From Cruorifilaria tuberocauda (Eukaryota; Nematoda; Chromadorea; Rhabditida; Onchocercidae), in assembly GCA_013365365.1 (NCBI GenBank), contig JABVXU010000085.1:1-64000 (forward strand): a stretch of DNA of 64,000 nucleotides. Reading direction: 5' to 3'. Positions 38,718 to 54,293 of the stretch are shown piece by piece. Numbering within the stretch: position 1 is the first letter of the stretch; each line of letters begins with the position of its first letter. The notes below the pieces were generated by a model that saw nothing but the letters and a program-made list of their open reading frames with translations, did not search any database and was not told the origin of the DNA. Made by a program: the position numbers and the translations under genes.

Positions 38718-39808
38718 GTGATTCAAAGCAAACATTTTAGGAACTTCGTCAAAACGATAATCCATTACGAAATGTTGGGTTTGGTGAATTTACCGAGTGA
38801 ATCTGTTGATTTTTTTACACAACCGAGGAACAGTCATAGCAATTTCGCATTTCTCGGGCAATGCAGGAATAAGTCGACAGTTTCTTATACCGACAGTTAA
38901 TACTTTTTAATGGGACAAGAAAGAAATCAGATTTCCTTATTTCGTATCATTCTTTACAACTTTGTTTAGGAAGTAAAAAAGAAAACCTCAGTATAGTGTA
39001 GCACATTAAGCTCAAGTGGCCACATTAACCAGTGCATTGCTTGTGATGCAGTGAGAAATAGATGTATCCCATCTAACAAATTGAGCAATTTCTACTAGAA
39101 CTGCATGAATGAAAGATGGATCAATCTTTTGCAGATGGACGTCGAATTGTCGATGGAAAAGTGATGGATCAGAAAGGACCACATGAGATGTGGTATAACT
39201 TGCTAGTTAGTTTATTCATAAAAAGTATTGGAAACAATTCCGGTGGAAGCATCAGACGCATGCACGAACGGCACATGAGCGGTTCGTTTCTGCGCATGAA
39301 CAGCGATTGCACATTTCTTCTTTTTTGAGGGAAGAAAGAACATAAATAAAATGGAAATGTTACTTCAACAGATAGGATAAAAGAACATTAACTTTGATTT
39401 GTGAAGTGACAAAAACAGTCGCAGTTTATGTAAGTTTCTTCGGTGAAGCTTACGGTGATTAAGAATTGAGCTGAATGCTTATACCGATCTTTTCATGACC
39501 TACGATATTCAGAGTAATTAGTTTAAACTTATTCGTTCTGATGATCATTACTTTTGCTGTTCACTGATAATACCTGCTGATTGGCCACATATGCATGTTT
39601 TGCAGATTCATCTGAAACTCCATCCATCAATGATACCGTAATGAAACCAACTCTTCCAGAAGCTACGTTGGATGCGGTAATATTAACAACAAGATCTAAT
39701 CCTCATTCAAAGGATATTATTCTTAATAAAGAAACAAATACAGCGAATAGAATGATCAGATATGAATCCGGTGGGAATAGTGAAGAGGAAGAAACTCATT
39801 CTGATTGA
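38718..39808 (+). CDS. Possible unidentified gene or relic in pieces
   Basis: Three open segments on the same strand look protein-like: 38718-38900 (KTIIHYEMLGLVNLPSES), 39116-39328 (MDQSFADGRRIVDGKVMDQK) and 39595-39808. The last follows a tttgcag acceptor and encodes an acidic tail (YESGGNSEEEETHSD) ending at TGA; about 29 further codons stay open in the same frame after that stop. I could not fix a unique set of donors, and no family is recognisable. It may be a short multi-exon gene or a degenerate one. Confidence 0.22.
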
Positions 39809-41845
39809 AAAGACGACTATACTACGAATAGTATTGTAAGCTTACCCAGTAAGGTCTCAGAAACAGTTCAAGTTCGCGATGTCTCAATTCTTCACCAATG
39901 AATGGATCTCAACAGATATTAACTGACAATACTTTCTTATCGTTGCAATCATTGCTGATAGAAAGAGGCGATCTAGTGATTGTTATCTATGCTTCATCTC
40001 ATTCATTAAATAGTTCAAAATGGTTAGGCTTAGCACCAAAAGAAAAGGAATTGAGGATTATTCTTAATGAATCATTTAGATAAGAACCGAATTCGAACAA
40101 ATTATATCAAAGAATTAATTGTTGACTAAGCTTTACTGGACTTATGCTAGAAAGGAAATAGAATTATAACTTTACTGAAATGAGTTCTTTTTTCACATAA
40201 TATTTTTTTAGTTTTTGAATGAATTAAAGATTTACAATAAAAGACAAAAGCATAATGAGTATGAGCAATTAGTGTTTTGTCTAATTACATCAACAATTTC
40301 CGAAAATGGCCGTCTTCCTTCTGTTCCTTTTATCTAACTTTATCACACGATTACGGAAGTGTTGAAGTTTACCTCCTCATTACTTCTTTGGTCGTGCAGT
40401 TGTTCGATAAAATAGACGATCGGTGGTTTCTTCATCACCGTAATCTTATATCCTTATAATCAAAATTTTCTATACTACTCACAAAAATTAATCCATAGTG
40501 TATTTAACTTTCACTTTTTGTCCCTAATTTTTACGGCTGGAAGTTTTTGCTTAAAAAAGAAAGCAATAATTATCCTAATGACAAGTTCGTATAAAAGAGA
40601 GAATTGTTGAGAAATGGAACAATTCCAAAAATCTCTTCAATTTTTGCAAGCTTGAGATAATAGTTCGAATCCTATTACGGCTTGATTGTAATTGATTAAA
40701 TGATTTCTACTCTGGACAATTAACCAAATAATTTTAAATAATATTATAAAGTAATAAATTGAAAGTATTTCCAGACAACAATTGACCGTTTTTGTAATAT
40801 CATTTATGAGAACACTTTCCATTAAAGAGTATATTGAGAGAATTTTATCCTCCAAAATTGTGTTGTTTGATACAACTCATTGGTTTAATATTTCAATCCT
40901 CTGGAATTTGTGTGTTATTCTATTTTGGAATAATTTGCAGACGTCCTTGTTAATGAATTGTTTCATTTTTTCATACTTCACTCTGTACTTGATCCTTTCA
41001 TAACCAACAACAGTGTTACTTCACTTTAATATTTATTAGAAAAATTAAATTCTTTTTAAAAGTTTAAAAAACGACCTAAAACATGCAATCGTCTTTGTAT
41101 GAAGATTTTGTTACTATCATTGATACGATTGTATTCATCGGAGAGTATTCGCTGTTTGATGATAAGGAAGTGATATTAACAAGAGGGTGACGTAAAAAGA
41201 ATGTCATTTTATTTTCCACTTACAACAGCTGCAGTTAGATAGGAAAAAAGATGAATAAGCAAAGCAATGGTTTGCCCATTTCTTCTATCACTACCTATAA
41301 CAGATTCATTTTATTGTTGTTGTTACGGCGGAATCCCAAAATTCATACTTTTTGTGATAATTCCAATTATGCGATTCGGTTTTTTAACAGTTTGATTTAA
41401 TTCTACCTTGATTAGTCCAATTTTATGCCCATTAAAGTTGCTATTTTTGATAGCGAAATGTTTTGTAAATGGGTAATAACTATATCGATTTCTGATTAAT
41501 CTTTTTTATTAAACAATTCCTGCACAGATATTCTTCTACAGTTCTTTTTGTATTGATAGGATGTGCGAGCGATGGAAGAGTTGACTAGAGAGACAGCTAA
41601 ATTTATTAAAGTTGACGCATTGTATTCCCGGGATTAGCTGATCCTCTCTGTTTACTCGCTTAATTTTGAATTGAACAGGTGTTTCCTTCTTATATTTGTC
41701 CTTTTTACAATAGGTTAACTATTCGAAAGGCAAGTTACAACAATCTCATATTTTCATTAAACAAAAGTTTCTATGAAAAAATTTATTATTCGAAATCAGT
41801 TGGAAATTTATTTGGGCGGAAAATCTACGAAAGAGGCGCAAAAAG

Positions 41846-42914
41846 ATGAGACATAAGACGTCACTATTTCTGTTGCTACTATTTCCCGCTATTATTGCAT
41901 TTCGGTCTCTGAGAGTCGGACGAAAGCAAAGCGCTGCTGTAAAAGGTGTACTGATGTGTAACGGTTCACCTGCCGCTAACGTTAAAATAAAACTTTATAT
42001 GCGTGGCTAAGGTCAGAGGTCATAAGATGATTGTTCTGTTTGGATTTCTTTCTATTCATATTTTCAGACCACATTTATAAACATTTATTGTTTCTCTGTT
42101 GCCACAGCAAATTTTTTGCTGGAATTTGTTAAAAATTGTATGACCTCAAAAAATCTAAACTCATTCCTTCTAATGACCTTAAATGGTCCTGTTTCAAAGA
42201 TAATTTCTACAGGAATCAAATAGTATATATATGGAATCAAATAATGACTTATATATATAGAATAAATCACTGCTTCATGTATCGTATGTTCAAATTCTCC
42301 ATTGTGGACGGGGACTCCAAGCTAATTTTGTAAAATGGGAGCAGCTTATTTCTTTTCAATGATAAATTTTTTTTGAATTTCAGATCGACGCATGCAGAAT
42401 TTTATGGATAAAGGGACAACGGATATCGGAGGTCATTTCTTACTCAAAGGTCATGAAATATCGATTATAGATATCCAGCCGATGCTGGAGTTACATTATG
42501 ATTGTGGTAGTGAAATCACCGTGAGTAGATTAGTCATTTTCAGTCAAATCAAGATTATGCAAATGTAGTTTTTTATCATTTTTGCAGTATCTTTAATGGT
42601 GGTGATTCTTTGTTAAAGAGAGGATATGCGGGATCCCGAAATCATTTGTATCTCTACTACAACTGACAGTACTTTTGAAAATTATTCTCTTAAAACTTAC
42701 CTGACACGTTCAACAAGGCATAATTTTTGAAACTTTTTAGTTGGAATTCCGTTTGATGGAAAATTTGCAGCAATGTTTGAAGAGATTCTCAATATTGATA
42801 CCAGATGATTTCGTCAGCGAAGGTTCAGAACCGAAGAAAACATTCGATACAGGCATTCTAAATTTAGCAGGCAAATTTTTCGAACGGACCAAAATGTGTC
42901 AGCGAGTAATTTAA
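41846..42914 (+). CDS. Transthyretin-like (TTL/TTR) secreted nematode protein
   Basis: Exons 41846-42005, 42384-42520 and 42771-42914 give about 146 residues. The start MRHKTSLFLLLLFPAIIA is a clear signal peptide. The mature part carries the family's landmarks in order: AAVKGVLMCNGSPAANVKIKLY (30-51), then HFLLKGHE (71-78), LHYDCGSEITQCLKRFSI (90-107), IPDDFV and GILNLAGKFF, with Cys38, Cys94, Cys101 and a C-terminal Cys in the usual places. TTL proteins are small secreted beta-sandwich proteins, abundant in nematodes and of mostly unknown function; one C. elegans member marks dying cells. Exon 1 must end before a TAA at 42008, leaving either a GC donor after 42005 or a weak GT donor after 42002; both are in frame. 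Exon 3 could also start at 42741, adding ten residues. Identification of the family is firm; the exact splices are not. Confidence 0.85.
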
Positions 42915-42918
42915 TAAA
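42913..42918 (+). terminator. AATAAA overlapping the stop codon of the transthyretin-like gene
   Basis: The stop TAA at 42912-42914 overlaps an AATAAA. If used as the poly(A) signal it would give a 3'UTR of only some 10-25 bases. Very short UTRs occur in nematodes, but the overlap may be coincidence. Confidence 0.3.
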
Positions 42919-45900
42919 TAATGGAGCGAAAAACCTCTTTTCAATTATTCCTGTTCTGCTAGAATGAATTTCGAAATCTTTAATTTGCTTTCTTTGGAAC
43001 GATTTATCCGATCAGTGAAAGCAAACCATCTCTATGATAATCGTTATGTATGAAAGAGGGAAAGAAATGTAAATCATGGATAACAGATCTTTTCTTTTGT
43101 TGTGAAAAGCGAGTGCAGCTATAGCAGTAGGTGCTGAGCGAGGCACTTATTCTGCTCCTTCCGCCGGAACAGCCAAGAGTCGAATTATAGACATCGAGGA
43201 AAACTTTGGTTGCAAAGTATCGGCAAACTTTACATCTTTCTCTCATCTATAACTGGAAGCTTTTGCTTTTCGTGATTACTACGACAGACAGTTCGTTTCA
43301 CAATCTGAGCTGGAATCTAGCAAATAGTTATTTCATATTACATCACTCTGAGCTTGTAACTTTTTCGAGCAACTCAGATGCCATATATTTGTCATTAATT
43401 TATTCCACTCAAGGTGAAAGAAGTACACAAGCTTATCACACCAGTCGGATACGTGAAGCACCTATGCCATCGTCCTGATGCGTGTGTCATCATTGCTATA
43501 TATATTTACCGCAATAGATTTACCATTATATATTATGGAAGTTCTATAATTTATTGTACATGATGTCCATTTATTGAATACAGTTTTTAAAATTCATTTC
43601 TTCTGCTTAATTTTCATTTAGTGGTAGTTGAAAGAAGTAAGTGAAAAGAAGATTTTGACTCTCCATTTCCGTTAATAATGATTATTATTTCTTATTATGA
43701 CTTCGTTTACACTTTTTGACGGTTCCCAAAAATCACTTAATATTTTGTAATTTGTCCAGAACACAGGTCACTTAATATTTTGTAATTTGTCCAGAACACA
43801 GTTTATGATGATAATAGTAATGATTGTACAGTGAAGCACTTCATCCCTATGGATGCATTTCTTTCACTCAGTTTTAAAGTCACCGAAGGTATTTGGAGAA
43901 AGCTTCTCAGAATCAAAGAGATGTTTCTTTAGTTACTCCCACGTATTCGATGATAGAGATTATAAACGAAGTACTTTTGAAAAGAAAGGATGGATCATTT
44001 CATTTATAGATGGAGCAATGCGAGGCTCGATGGCAACGTCGAAAAAGTTTGTCAAATTCCACCGCTTCTTGCTTATTTCCGTTCCATTTCGATCCAGAAG
44101 AATCAACTCTTTCTTTGTTTTCCTTTTACCTAACTTTCCTCAACTCTCTCAAGGTCTGTTAAAGGCGAAACATTCTTCGGCTATATATGATTATCTTGCA
44201 AAGCTTTTGCATAATGGCTTCCTTTCCTGTCCTCTCGTTACTTCCTTCTATTTCCATAAATGCAGGCGGGATATAGCTTGGCTGGCATGGAAAAGATGAA
44301 GAACTAGTCAATACTTGGATATACTTTTCATCTGTGGGGTAAAGCTTAGTGATAGTCAAGAGCATTGCCACTAAAGCTTCAGCCTTACTTTTCTTCGTCT
44401 GGCTGTGGCCGAAGAAAACTAGACTAACAAATGCTAGAAGCTACCATGGCCAAAGTGAAAACGTATTTATGGTTGCTTCTCTTTCGCTCTTCATCCATCT
44501 TCCATCTTTTTGCCACTTATTACTGCCTAAGGCTTATATTCGTCAATTCAAATTTCTCGCGTTTAGACTATCGCTCACATGCTATCAGCTGGGCTCATTG
44601 TTTTCTTATTCCTTTGATTGCTCATTTTCTCAGCTCTGATTTAGATTAGACACAAATCCAGCTCACGCAATAAATACGTGGTCCGTGAATCCTGTTGAAC
44701 ATCTCACCTCACTTTTACTTATGTCTCTGATAGAGAATGAAAATGACATGAAACGTTAACAATTAACCATTGAAATGAGCTTTATTACATGTACTAATTT
44801 CTCTGTTACTTTGTGATAATATCGTTTGGACACGCGGAAATGAATAACATTTTAGTGGAAAAGGTCACTGCATGTGATCATCATCAATAATGAGTAAGTC
44901 AGATCACCAGTGTTAAGTGATGATACTGCGGTCGATGATACGTGACTATCACTTCTCATGCACTTCGGCTTCACTGACGCCATCGTTTTTATCAACAATT
45001 TTTTGTTTTGAGTGGGTGGGTATAGAAGAAAAATGAAGCAAAAATTTGCTTACAGAAATATTCCGTCATTTTATTCTCATCTGCTCATGGAATTGCTCAG
45101 TTCAGTTTCTCTTCAAATATCATCGCAGATAATCACAGCTCCCTTCTCTTTCACGTATACTTCTTTTTTCTTTTCCAACAATAAACAAAATGGTTCAACC
45201 GCAACCATCTCTCAATACTATTTCAATTGTTTAAAATTATTTTTCATTTCGTTTTCTATTTCCGTCTGGAATTCAATCCCCGAATTTCAGTTTACATATC
45301 TCCAAAGTACTGAGGTATCAATGTATAATTCAGTCTTTCCCATCTGAGTTATACATTTGTCCTTTCCTGATACTAATATCAATATCAGGAGCCATAAATC
45401 AAACATTATGACAGAACAGTCGAAATAAAATACTTGGTAATTTATTGGCACATGTTCACACTTTAATTTGATATTATTTACATCAAGCTTGAGGGAGTTA
45501 GCAGGTTAGATTCTCTCTGGAATCAATTTACTAGTTGCTGTCCTATAACTTATCCTAATGGACATACTTTGGATAGCTAGTAATGCGACAATCAATGTCT
45601 GAAAATTAAATCTGTTTTGTCGTTGGCGCAGAGCAAAGTTATATTAATTCTTGAAGGCATAGCCTCCATATTATTCATTTCAACCGACTAATACGATATT
45701 AATTATAATTATTCTAGAAACCCTCGGGAATTATGCTACCGTATCAAGTTCTGTAAGATAGCTATTATGAGATGAGCCGAAGGGTAATCTGCGTAAGTGA
45801 GAGGTTAACTAATGCCAACAGAGAATCAATCAGTCAGTTGATAGTAAGAAAGGAAGCGATGAAAGTTAATGAGTCGATTTAAACAAATTTGATTTGATAA

Positions 45901-46394
45901 CGAGAAGGTAATGTAAATCCCTCACCGACTTCCTTCTATCATTTTATTCTTTCATTTTTATTTTCTCCCTTTCATTTTTGCTTATGAAATCAATCCTTAC
46001 TTTGGATGGCCAACATATCGATTGTTTAATGTGTTGCTCTTTTTTCTGTCCTCTCCCGTAAATATCTTTGATTCTATCCTTGCTTTTTTCCTTTCCTCAA
46101 ATTCTGTGCTGCATGAAGTTTATTAAGAAAACAAAAAAGTGATAAGTAAAGTATAACTAGAGATAACATTCTGTTCATTTACTAAGAAGCTATGCGGCAA
46201 AATTTTAAGATATCTGTAATGGAGAAATTTTTTGTGACTCTGCTAAAATTTCCAAAAAAAGGCAAAATAACGAGTTAAAAAAATGCTTACCGTATCACTG
46301 CTCGTAATTGAACAAGCAACTTTCGATTTTTCTGATAATTTAAAAGTTGAATTGACTTGTAGAGAGCAGTGAATGAGCAAAAGGAATAAAAAAA
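42915..46394. other. 3.5-kb intergenic region before snt-1
   Basis: No convincing gene. It contains the longest uninterrupted open frame of the window (43853-44299, 148 codons), but that frame is dominated by Phe, Ser, Leu and Lys, has no motif and no splice context, and looks like chance. A 35-base tandem duplication lies at 43733-43801. The right part is the probable promoter region of the synaptotagmin gene. Confidence 0.5.
43733..43801. repeat. 35-base exact tandem duplication
   Basis: The unit starting TCACTTAATATTTTG occurs twice in direct tandem without a mismatch; only the last base of the second copy differs from the full unit. It is noncoding, and the lack of divergence suggests a recent event. 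Confidence 0.9.
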
Positions 46395-50467
<4,073 letters not shown>

Positions 50468-53400
50468 ATCCGACCGTGCCTTCTTGGGCGCTTCCAAAAC
50501 TGTTCTAATGCTTTAACTCATTTCGTGGGCCTGCATGGTTCTGCAACCAAAGAATAACATGTTACCAACGATTCCTGTAGAAATAGTAATGCAAAAATAC
50601 AGTGCCGAATGCATTATCGTATCCGAGCTTCTCGAATCACTATATTTTAGGGAGAATTCATCTTGTGGGAATATAGACTATCCGAAACCGAAATCTGTTG
50701 GAATTCTCAGTCTACGTCGTAACACTCACTTCTTTTTAGTTATCAGTTATGTTTCACGTGAGATTCGTCGATGCATGCCAGAGAAGGAAAATTTATTCAC
50801 TTTTAAAGTAATATGTTTTATTTAAAAATTTCGGGTCAACCATTAAGCTACTTGTTGATTATCCATTCCATTTTTCACATACTTGAAAATAAGAACTTTT
50901 CTCTCCCTCTCTTTCTGTCTCACGAATTACGTCCGCTATCTCTTCTTTGAATACATAACAGATTCCATTCACTCATTTAGATTGTTACCCTTTGATTACC
51001 GCATTTACCACCTATACCTCTTCCTGCAAAATTGTCCACATGAAAGAGTCAAGTATAATGATATCAAAAGAAATTTTCCACATACTGTAAAAGTAGATTT
51101 TGAAATTTCGCTATGATAGCTACAATATAAAGGAGGACGCAAATTCGAAAAATATTCATTTGATGAGTTCAGTTAAAATTTTCCTCGAAAAATCTTACCA
51201 ATCTAACTAAATTACGATAGTTCAGGAAGAGATAAACTGAGCAACTTTAATTGTTGAGTGATGATTGAATTGCCGAAATTGTTTCTTTAGGCATCCTATC
51301 TTGAAGAGCATGGTCACTACCAGTTTATCTCATACTTTTTTCACGGAATATTTCAGAATCTAGCTTTAAAAAAATTTCCTTTTTTTAAAGTCCTAACAAT
51401 GCCACACAAGACAGAAGTTAAGTGAGAAACTTTCGCAGTTTTATTGATAGAATATCATGATGCAAAATATGCCTTAGTTTAAACTTTTAACAGCTCATTC
51501 TAAGAGATAATTGGAGAAGATATAGAAGAGAGCTTTTCCATCAATAAGAAATCATAAAGCAAATCAAATAGTGAAATTATTCATTTATAAGAGATAAAGA
51601 TCAAATAATTGTTGACATGAAGAGAAAAAGTGGGCTTCCCCAAAATTATTCCAAGATAATTTCCAGACAAGTGGAAATTTCAAATATTTAATTAGCATCT
51701 TTGTTAAACTTTTTTAATTTCGACTAATCGATATTGCTGTTTCCTTGTACATTTTTGTAACAACGCGAGAATAACGTAGCAAAATCTGCGCGAAGCATGC
51801 ATTTCCATGAAGGGAAAATAAAAAATTTTTTACTTGAACAATATATCGTTTGAAACTTTCTGACTTTAAAACACATGAAGCAATACAATAGGAAGTCCCG
51901 GTGTTGATAAAGCCATATATTATCACGACATATCGAAACATTTGCATCACTTTCCAGATGATACAGATTAAGCCTCCTGAAACTTTGAAATCATCTAGCT
52001 TTGATTTTTTCATTTTAAAAATGAAAGCTTTGCAATCAACTTTTCCCTCCAACTTATTAATATTGTTGATATTATCATTATCTTCATTATTATCAATAAT
52101 TTATTGCGAGCCGCACGGAATGAACTGATCTGTCTTCCCTCTCCACCACCTCATTTCACTTTCATTTGTAAATAATAGTGGTAAATTGCTGCTGTCAACA
52201 GACTTGACGATAACTCTGCTAACATTTCCTACTACAAAAAATTTATCTCGTGCTCATTGCAAATCACTTAATTGCAATGCCAAGGTATCTCTCAACAATG
52301 ATCTTTTCAGCAGTTATACATGAAATTGTAGCTTATAGACTCTTTAGTGTCGTTAACACTTAAATAGCTTTCTCATAATTTATCAACAAATGTAAGATTC
52401 TTTTATTAACTTTTGGGACGAGATTAAGTGGAGAAATGATGACATACGAAATGTTCCGTCCATCTTATTTAAATTTTAGTGAAACGCAGTTCATAGTGTA
52501 CAATAGCATCTCACAACGGAAGCAGTAATGGAAGGAACTAAAATCCAAAAATCCTTATTGTTAGCAATTTTCTTCGAAGATATTCGGTATCTGAGGTGAG
52601 AGAAGCCATGAATCCAACATACCAGTTGTACCATTAAGATATCTGTAAATATGAGTTATCTTAAAATCGAAAAAAAAGTTCAGAATTTCGAGGAACACTA
52701 TTTGGCGAATCACAGTTTCGTTAGAAACAAAGGTTATTACCTCGATGTCTCACAGTCTGAAGTTAAATCTTAAAAGATTGAATTATGCTACATTGAGGAA
52801 TCAGAAGTTAGAAGGAAAAGCAAATAATAAAGTAATGACACATTAATGCAATCAATAGCCGTTACTGATGCAATGTTAATAACAAGAGAGAAAAGTTGAA
52901 GAGATTGAAACGATCGATGTTATGATTGATTCAATAAGACAAGAGTCTTAAAAAAGAGCTACCCCCAAAAAAGAGCTAGCTATCGATAAATCAACTACAA
53001 CTTTAGCTTTAAGCTAACATGTGAGGAAGAACTGTTGAATTTAAAGAGAAGAATGGAGAGAAAGTCAAAGAGACATACATTGCTATGGAGAGATTTGTAG
53101 GTTCATAACCATTGTAGCGTGACAATGGCTAGTTCAAGTCCCTTCTTTCTCTCCTATATTTATTTATGGAAGTATTTATTTATACTTCCAAGATGTACGT
53201 ATACTTCGTCATTTGTTGATAGTTCAAACTCCAAAGAGAATTTCGTATTTATTTTATTCATCATAATCAACCAACTTAATACAAAAAAACAAAGAAATCA
53301 GTATTAGATGTCAAAACAACACGGGAACATAAAGGCAGTTTCTCATAAGTAACCGAACATACACGTATATGAAATTTCCATGATTCTACTGCAGCATATT

Positions 53401-54293
53401 GTGAGAAAAAAGTCATGGGTAGTTATGGCAGCAGAAAATTGATTTTTTCTGCGATCCAATCAATTTTTGCAGCGATTTCCGAAAAAAAAAATCTGTGAAA
53501 GTAGTTGAGCTTTGCAACCTGTCAGGTTGATTTTTACGCAGCGAAAATTTGAAAGCCCTGAACAGAAAAAAATACATGGAAACACTGGAATGTCTTGGAG
53601 TAGCGAGAGCTAATGAGAAGTTTAACGAGTTTATGAGAGAAGAACACAGATCGCAGATCGGATTCTTTGGCTATTCTCTTTCATAAGATTTTCGAAAGAG
53701 TAAACGGTGTTATGTTTCAGAACACAACTCCAACTTTTCTCGAATATATAAGATAGATTAAATTATAAATTTATATAAGATAGATTAAAGAAAGAAATCG
53801 ATAGTTTAATGCAGTAATAACAGATTGAAAAAATATGCAAAACAGCAATGTAGAATTTGCATAAAGAGAAAGAAATACACAGGGAGTAAAGTAAATAAGA
53901 CAGGAAAAATATATTCTACATGTGCTTTAATTCACACATAATCTAGCATAACTTCGACTTCGTGTTGGCTTAATTTCAGTTATACATGGAAATTTGTATA
54001 TTTTAAATAGCACTGCATTTCTTGTAATATTCTCTAAATTATTGCTAAGTTGTGGCAATACCTTTTCCACATCAAGCAAAGAAAAACATTTACTGATGTA
54101 ATCAAAAACAATAGCTGAAATGAACTGAAACAGGGGAATAGAAAGATGTCAGAGGACTGGGCAGAAAGAAATATAAAAGAGGGAGACCCACTTTCGGTTA
54201 GGACATCTGTATTTTCTAATGGATTATCATAATTGGAGAGACATCGTAGACAAATGTTTGATGTTCTATTCTGGCCGAAGATCAATCTTGATT
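50468..54293. other. Convergent intergenic region between snt-1 and the polo-like kinase gene
   Basis: The two genes point toward each other here, so both 3'UTRs must lie in this 3.8 kb. Only chance-like frames are present (for example 50535-50825 and 51714-52052 on opposite strands). A short 18-base direct repeat lies at 53745. No clear poly(A) signal could be assigned to either gene. Confidence 0.55.
53745..53789. repeat. 18-base direct repeat, 27-base period
   Basis: TATATAAGATAGATTAAA occurs at 53745 and again at 53772 with no mismatch. It is AT-rich, noncoding and probably a slippage product. Confidence 0.8.

Larger units (their letters stand above)
30356..41845. other. 11.5-kb region with only weak gene candidates
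   Basis: No recognisable protein family is encoded here. Several open frames with protein-like composition are listed separately (31970, 35646 and 38718-39808), as is the SL1-like element at 33158. The rest is AT-rich with simple sequence only. One 10-base tRNA B-box lookalike at 40663 lacks the rest of a tRNA. Confidence 0.5.

Noticed and set aside
40663..40672. tRNA B-box lookalike GTTCGAATCC
   Set aside because: No matching A box, anticodon arm or acceptor stem could be found around it.
43853..44299. 148-codon plus-strand open frame, the longest in the window
   Set aside because: Composition is dominated by Phe, Ser, Leu and Lys as expected of AT-rich noncoding DNA; no motif, no signal for a start, no splice context, and overlapping frames are open on the other strand too.
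50535..50825. Open frame just after snt-1, considered as an alternative C2B exon
   Set aside because: It has none of the C2B strand or polybasic features; it is more likely 3'UTR.
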